Assembly: GCF_000350225.1 (NCBI RefSeq)
Contig: NW_005178476.1
Span: 1-21,091, forward strand
Length of the DNA stretch: 21,091 nt
Source of the DNA: Chondrus crispus
Lineage: Eukaryota; Rhodophyta; Florideophyceae; Gigartinales; Gigartinaceae
Direction of reading: 5' to 3'
The first letter of the stretch is position 1. Each line of letters begins with the position of its first letter. Made by a program: the position numbers and the translations under genes. The notes under the pieces are model-generated. The model searched no databases. It saw only the letters and a list, made by a program, of their open reading frames with translations, and had not been told where the DNA came from. Positions 16,758-21,091 of the stretch are shown in pieces.

Positions 16758-17387
16758 GTACGGCTGAACCACAATCAAGCCCGCCCTCTTCGAGGTGCAT
16801 TCCACGACGCGTTGCGTCCCTGGCTCGACAGTCGTGGCTCTTGCCACTTTTACCTTAGGCGAAATTCGCTCCCCCTTTCCATCATTCTCGTCCTCTCCCG
16901 GGACCAGATTCTTCTTCCCTTTTCTCGTCGAGAACCGCCTAACTATCGGAACCTCCGAGAAATCCGCCAACTCAGCCGTTTTCATCCTTGGATAAATTGC
17001 TTCCACAAACCGGTCCCAGTAGTCCGCGCCTAGAATTAGCGGGACTGGTAGTTTTTCGCATACAATAAACTCGGCTGCAGCCACAAATCTTCCAAGCCTC
17101 ACAGGCATTCTAATTGTACTGAGAGTCCGGAGTGGCCTATTGTTCGCGTCGCCAATGTCTTGGGTCGGTCCGTAGGACACCAACATTTCCATTCCTGCCG
17201 GAAGTTCCGACCTTCGAACCAAATTTGGTCCGGCACCTGTGTCCAACACGGACAACACTCGACTCATCAATCCGACCGTTGGCCCAATATCCGCGTAAAC
17301 TTTGTAGTTTTTTCGCGCGAGGACCAAGATCTTGTCAGGACATTCTTGTCGCTCAATCCTGTACCAGGGCCTACGAATTTGATCCAT
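16632..17387 (-). pseudogene. pol: Pol aspartic protease, 3' end running into the solo LTR (unit B)
   Basis: Same 251-codon frame as unit A, with LDTGAG (Asp49) and LILGADY. Codons from 211 on are solo-LTR antisense sequence. The frame is open a little upstream of ATG 17387, to a TGA in the gag-pol gap. Gag (stop at 17569) and protease are in different frames and do not overlap, so no gag-pol frameshift site can be assigned. Confidence 0.85.
16758..16762. repeat. Target-site duplication GTACG, right side of solo LTR (unit B)
   Basis: Pairs with 15824-15828. Confidence 0.88.
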
Positions 17388-17568
17388 CGGACGATCCTTG
17401 TCTCGCCTTAGAATTTTCTTGACAACAGTCGGCTCCTTCGGCTTACCCCTATTTCAACTACCTCCTCGTTGAGGCCTTCCCTTCTTGCTAGAGACGGGGA
17501 ACGGGACTAAGTCTCGGACGCAGTACGTTGAACCTGCGACTCTCGTGACTCCCTCGAGATTCCCCTCT

Positions 17569-18975
17569 CTAGTTTCCCTGCGGCTGCGGGTTCCTTCTCA
17601 CGTCCGACGACGCGGGCCCCGCGCCGGGCCCTGTGAAGGGCTGGTTCGACCTCGGCGTTGAAGCACTCGGCGTGCTCGCCGTCTGCGAATCGAACCAATT
17701 CTTGACCCTCAGATAACTCGATGGTATCCCTAATCTCTCCATCGGAGACAACGCCTCATAATTTCCCAAAACTCGGTGCATTTCCTGGAGGGAAAGAATG
17801 CACGTTGGCGCGGCGTGCCCCTTTTTGTAACAGTGATAGCACACCCGTCCGTGCGTCTTGAAGGGATATTGCGGCCTAGGTCCTCCACGGGCCGGCGGCC
17901 TTCCTTGATGTTGCGGCCTCCCCATCCAGCCTGGCCTTCGAAACGTTGTACCCTTGTCTTCCATCGGAATGCGCGGCGCCGGCGGGTGGCCGCGCCCCCG
18001 GAACATCATCACGGGATCCGTGGGCTCTGAAAACGACTCCGTCGTGTATGTGGGCGTCGGTAAAGTTGACGAACCGCTTGCCCCGTAGTCCTCGTGTCCG
18101 TAGCCCTCCGATGGCTCAATAAAATTGCCTTCGGCTACCAATGCTCCTTCATAATGATTTTCGCTACTTCCGTGCGCACCGCGTTCATCTGACGCGAAGA
18201 TTGACTCAGCTAAGTGGACGGCGGCCTGACCTGTACGACCGGGATAAGAAGCCCTCGGCTTCTTTCCCGCCCTTAACGTCGACGGCATCTGAATCGTGAC
18301 CTTCTTGGTCTTCTTGTCCTTACCGCGGCTCGCCGAGCCATGCGCCTTTGCGTAATTTACCAATCTCAAAAATGAGACATCTCGGTTATCTTGTCGATAC
18401 TGCGAGACCATGGGCTTAATACTGGCATCTAGCTCCTCGATGAACGTGGTCATCTGCTCCTCTACAGAATAAACATTCCCACAGCCATTACTCGCGTCTG
18501 TTAGCTGAATGTAAAATTCCATCTCGTCCTCGGACGGTAGCTGCTGTACTTCTCTCAATGCGAGCACGGCTTGACGGATCGCCTCGTCGGTTGCAAAACT
18601 CCTCAACAACCACTGTACGGCCTCTGGCCAAACGGACACCTTTCCGTGATGGGACCCGGCCGTCTGAGACACCGAAGTGTACTGTCTCAAGGCGATGCCG
18701 CTTAGAAATTCGGGCAACAAGCGGATCGCTTGCCCCTCGTTCATTTCTTGAGTATCAAGCTCTTGAACTAACTTTGCCAAAAAATCCGACACAAGGACCC
18801 CGTCCTCATCTGTGAACGTGTTGTCCTTCTTCACCTTGGGCGGAATATCTCTCCTGATTTTTCCCACGGCCGTCCGCCGGGAACTTGACAAATACGTTTG
18901 CGGGTTTTGCAAGCGGTACGTTCGGTACGAAAGTAATTTCTTGAAGAGGTAGTTGGTCAGATTCAGCTCCTCCAA
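17569..18975 (-). CDS. gag: Gag capsid and nucleocapsid region (unit B)
   Basis: Same 468-codon frame as unit A (open to TAG 18984-18982, no credible ATG). The CCHC zinc knuckle is at 17800-17841 (residues 379-392). Two residues differ from unit A, at bases 18274 and 18465. Confidence 0.85.
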   Translation of the reverse strand: MEELNLTNYLFKKLLSYRTYRLQNPQTYLSSSRRTAVGKIRRDIPPKVKKDNTFTDEDGVLVSDFLAKLVQELDTQEMNEGQAIRLLPEFLSGIALRQYTSVSQTAGSHHGKVSVWPEAVQWLLRSFATDEAIRQAVLALREVQQLPSEDEMEFYIQLTDASNGCGNVYSVEEQMTTFIEELDASIKPMVSQYRQDNRDVSFLRLVNYAKAHGSASRGKDKKTKKVTIQMPSTLRAGKKPRASYPGRTGQAAVHLAESIFASDERGAHGSSENHYEGALVAEGNFIEPSEGYGHEDYGASGSSTLPTPTYTTESFSEPTDPVMMFRGRGHPPAPRIPMEDKGTTFRRPGWMGRPQHQGRPPARGGPRPQYPFKTHGRVCYHCYKKGHAAPTCILSLQEMHRVLGNYEALSPMERLGIPSSYLRVKNWFDSQTASTPSASTPRSNQPFTGPGAGPASSDVRRNPQPQGN

Positions 18976-18981
18976 CTCCTC

Positions 18982-19545
18982 CTATCGCGGCCTGCGCCGC
19001 GTTGCGACATCTTCGGGCTCCGCGTCCTTGTCTCTCCGCGAGGCGGACGAAGTGACTCCGCCTTGTCTGGAGGAAATTTTCTTGCTCGACGAAATTCCGT
19101 TTCCTTCTTCTGAACGGCGTTCGGAATCGCCCGAATGGTTCGACGAACCGCCGTTACCATCTTCGGAGGGACCAAGCGACTCCGACTGTGAGTCGTGGTC
19201 CTCCGGATCGTCACTACAGTGACCTTTGTTTGTACGTCGCTTGTCCTTCTTCGAGGGCTTCGACTTGGAGCTCCGCTTACGAGCGGGCTTGTCCTTCTTC
19301 GACCGACGGTCGCCCTCTCTACCCGAAGGGAGCGGCTCGTCGTCCGATCCTTGCAGAGCTTGATCCCTGGCCTGCTCAAGGTCCTTGAGACGTTGCGCCG
19401 TGCGGTCGAATCGGTCATCGACGCTTGTTCTAAATTTTCCTAAGGACTCCAAGTCTTGATTCGCGTCGCGCCTCGCGTCCTTAACTGAAAGTTTCAATGA
19501 AGCGAACGAGGAACTCCGGCTCGATGCCGTCGGTCCCGCCGCCAT
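18982..19545 (-). pseudogene. gag: Gag middle segment: coiled coil plus basic/serine-rich region (unit B)
   Basis: Same as 6501-7064: ATG at the end of the A6 run, helical part, Lys/Arg/Ser-rich region, ending at an in-frame TAG before the capsid region. Confidence 0.65.
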
Positions 19546-19874
19546 TTTTTCTCGACGAGTCCCACGCGCGCGGTCAGCTCTTCCAACGCCGTGTGGAACT
19601 CGGAATTTTGCAGCTCAAGTTGCTTCTGCACGAGGCCTAATTCGGCCTCGAGATTTTTCTTCGCTTCTTCGCGAATTTCGCTGCTCATCTTCTCCAACTT
19701 CTCGTCAAGATCAGTCTTGTCGGCGGCAATTCCCGTAGGGGATTCTTGATCTCCGGGATCCGTGGCCGTATTGGACTGGCTCCGGGTGCGAGGACCCCTC
19801 GGGATCCTCGACTCCCGTGCCGATCCTCTTCTACTCGCCTCGGGACCGACGTCCCCGGGTGCGCTTGTTGACAT
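19494..19874 (-). pseudogene. gag: Gag N-terminal coiled-coil segment (unit B)
   Basis: Same 126 codons as 7013-7393; the coiled coil at residues 55-110 breaks at the A6 run (19550-19545). Confidence 0.6.
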
Positions 19875-20101
19875 TGTTCGGCGTAGCGAACGAACCTAAA
19901 AGAAGATACGAACAAAAAAAATAAAAAAGAGACTCCGTTACCCAGACCAACTTCCTTGTCGTCGACAAGATTCTAACAATAGAAAACGCTACAGCACCTA
20001 AATAAACTTACGTCGCAGAGACAACTCCTGTAGTCCGTTTCAGCTTACGCAGATTCTAGGTCGGGTCTCCTGTACGCAGTTCTAGGTCTGGAGATCACTT
20101 T
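19875..20101 (-). other. 5' untranslated leader of unit B with candidate intron
   Basis: Same content as 7394-7620: candidate donor at 20011-20006, acceptor AG at 19897-19896, and a duplicated motif at 20074-20091 and 20047-20065 beside the LTR. It differs from unit A at 19977 (c against a), inside the candidate intron. Confidence 0.55.
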
Positions 20102-21037
20102 TGTAGTGCAATGCGCCTGTCAGGCAGAGACCAAGGTCCGACGGTCCAACACAAACAACAACAACAAAAACAACAACTGCCAACGGCACAGCGCTACGGA
20201 GTGTTCGAAGCGCCCTGTCCTCTTTAAGCGGGTTTGCGGCCCGCAGTTGCTCGGATCCCTGATAGGGGGGGCAAAGAGAAGGGCCCAGCCCGGGATCGGT
20301 AAATGGTGGTAGAGACTTGTAAAGGCAACCGCTCGACGAGTTCGGAGGGGTGTTTAGGTAAACCTGGTTCGATGGGTCGTAAATCCAATGCTCGTAGAGC
20401 GCCTTGTACACCTTATACCCTTGATAAGGTCTTCGACGGGGACGTCGCAACGTAGCCCGTCGGGAAAGAAGAAAACGTAGCAGCGCTACACCGTCGTACT
20501 GCCCGATGGCAAAGTACCAACACCGGATCGGTCGCAACCAGATTCCGATGGAACCAACGCTGAGAAAAGCACCACTGGTGCACTAACACAGAACCCCGAT
20601 GGCTAATGACGTCACATTGCGGATCGCAATCCTACAAGGTGGGACCAACTCAAGATTAAAGGAAATTAGGATAGGGAAGTAAAGGAAAATTGATAAGGAA
20701 AAAGGGGACCCTCGAGCGCAAAGGACACCGTAGGCTAGAGTAGAAGGGAATGTCTTGTAAAAGACGGACTTCGACACAGGCGATATCAAACTCTGGCAAC
20801 TCGGGTTGTCTTTATTGACTTGGTCGGTCAAAGGGCTAAGTTATATAGAGCCCCGCCAGGGCGAGTACAGTAGCTCCCGGCTCTAGATTCTAGATCTAAT
20901 TAGTAAATAAATTAAATAATTAAAATAATCGTGCGCTTCGTCGCACACGTGTGTCCCCCAAACCCGGACTACAGTATCCAAATTTTTTCCTTTTTCACCT
21001 CTTTTCACCTCTCTTTTCAGGTGCTTATTGCACTACA
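20102..21037 (-). repeat. 5' LTR of unit B
   Basis: Same 936-bp sequence as 7621-8556, offset by 12,481 bases, with the same TG...CA ends and terminal inverted repeats. Its right flank (21038-21091) matches 8557-8610, the 3' end of a unit. The tandem arrangement therefore continues, at least partly, beyond the window. Confidence 0.93.
20811..20857 (-). promoter_or_regulatory. LTR core promoter and polyadenylation signal, unit B 5' LTR
   Basis: Identical to the block at 8330-8376: GC box 20850-20857, TATATAA 20841-20847 and AATAAA 20811-20816, read on the minus strand. In this position it would drive the unit B gag-pol transcript. Confidence 0.7.
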
Positions 21038-21091
21038 TATCCACCTTCTGAGCGCCCTTGCGCTACGCCAAGCCGTCGTATAATCTCCTTC
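21038..21091. other. Start of a further unit's 3' compartment
   Basis: 54 bases identical to 8557-8610, so the sequence beyond the upper LTR is again the 3' end of a unit. Too short to show the antisense ORF. Confidence 0.75.

Larger units (their letters stand above)
7621..21037 (-). mobile_element. Complete LTR-to-LTR unit of a decayed Ty3/gypsy chromovirus (unit B)
   Basis: Two directly repeated 936-bp LTRs (20102-21037 as 5' LTR, 7621-8556 as 3' LTR) bound an internal region of about 11.5 kb. Read on the minus strand the order is leader, gag, protease, RT, RNase H, integrase, chromodomain, then a 3.65-kb 3' compartment. Protease-RT-RNase H-integrase is the Ty3/gypsy order, since copia elements place integrase before RT; the terminal chromodomain points to the chromovirus branch. 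Coding capacity is broken by several frameshifts, stops and a solo-LTR insertion, so it is not autonomous. The 3' LTR is also the 5' LTR of the next unit, so no target-site duplication of the array can be seen here. Confidence 0.93.

Noticed and set aside
1..21091. tRNA genes, rRNA, CRISPR arrays or bacterial operon signals
   Set aside because: None of the expected sequence patterns was seen on reading either strand; a covariance-model search was not possible here.

Overview
The window is eukaryotic nuclear repeat DNA and holds no cellular housekeeping gene. It consists of about 1.7 head-to-tail copies of one large, decayed Ty3/gypsy-type chromovirus LTR retrotransposon. Its coding strand is the minus strand, so coordinates fall from 5' LTR to 3' end. 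Every base of 1-8610 reappears at 12482/12483-21091 at an offset of 12,482 bases (left of about 1404) or 12,481 bases (right of about 1434). By eye I count only seven isolated substitutions plus one short divergent patch. I cannot name the host. The chromodomain integrase, LTR promoter elements and splice-like signals say eukaryote; no feature separates alga, oomycete, fungus or animal.

Layout on the minus strand, for the complete unit: LTR (20102-21037); a 227-bp leader with a candidate intron; gag in three pieces (19874 down to 17569); aspartic protease (from 17387); a reverse-oriented solo LTR with a perfect 5-bp target-site duplication (15829-16757); reverse transcriptase (to 14678); RNase H (to 13901); DDE integrase (to 12886); a GPY/F tail fragment (12670-12885); and a chromodomain (12654-12205). 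Then follows a 3.65-kb 3' compartment (8557-12204), and the shared LTR at 7621-8556 closes this unit and opens the next. The second unit runs from that LTR down to base 1, where the window cuts it inside the chromodomain reading frame.

The 3' compartment holds no recognisable env. It carries an unrecognised opposite-strand reading frame (8682-10028, + strand, one in-frame stop), a pyrimidine-rich tract, several hairpins and a pair of diverged repeats of about 100 bp.

Both units share the same damage: the solo LTR with its target-site duplication, frameshifts in gag, RT/RNase H and RNase H/integrase, and stops in gag, in the integrase tail and before the chromodomain. The element was therefore already non-autonomous before the tandem copy arose. 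LTR-internal-LTR-internal order with shared LTRs points to unequal recombination, integration or assembly of a one-LTR circle or concatemer, or collapse/expansion of an array during assembly. It does not suggest two independent insertions.
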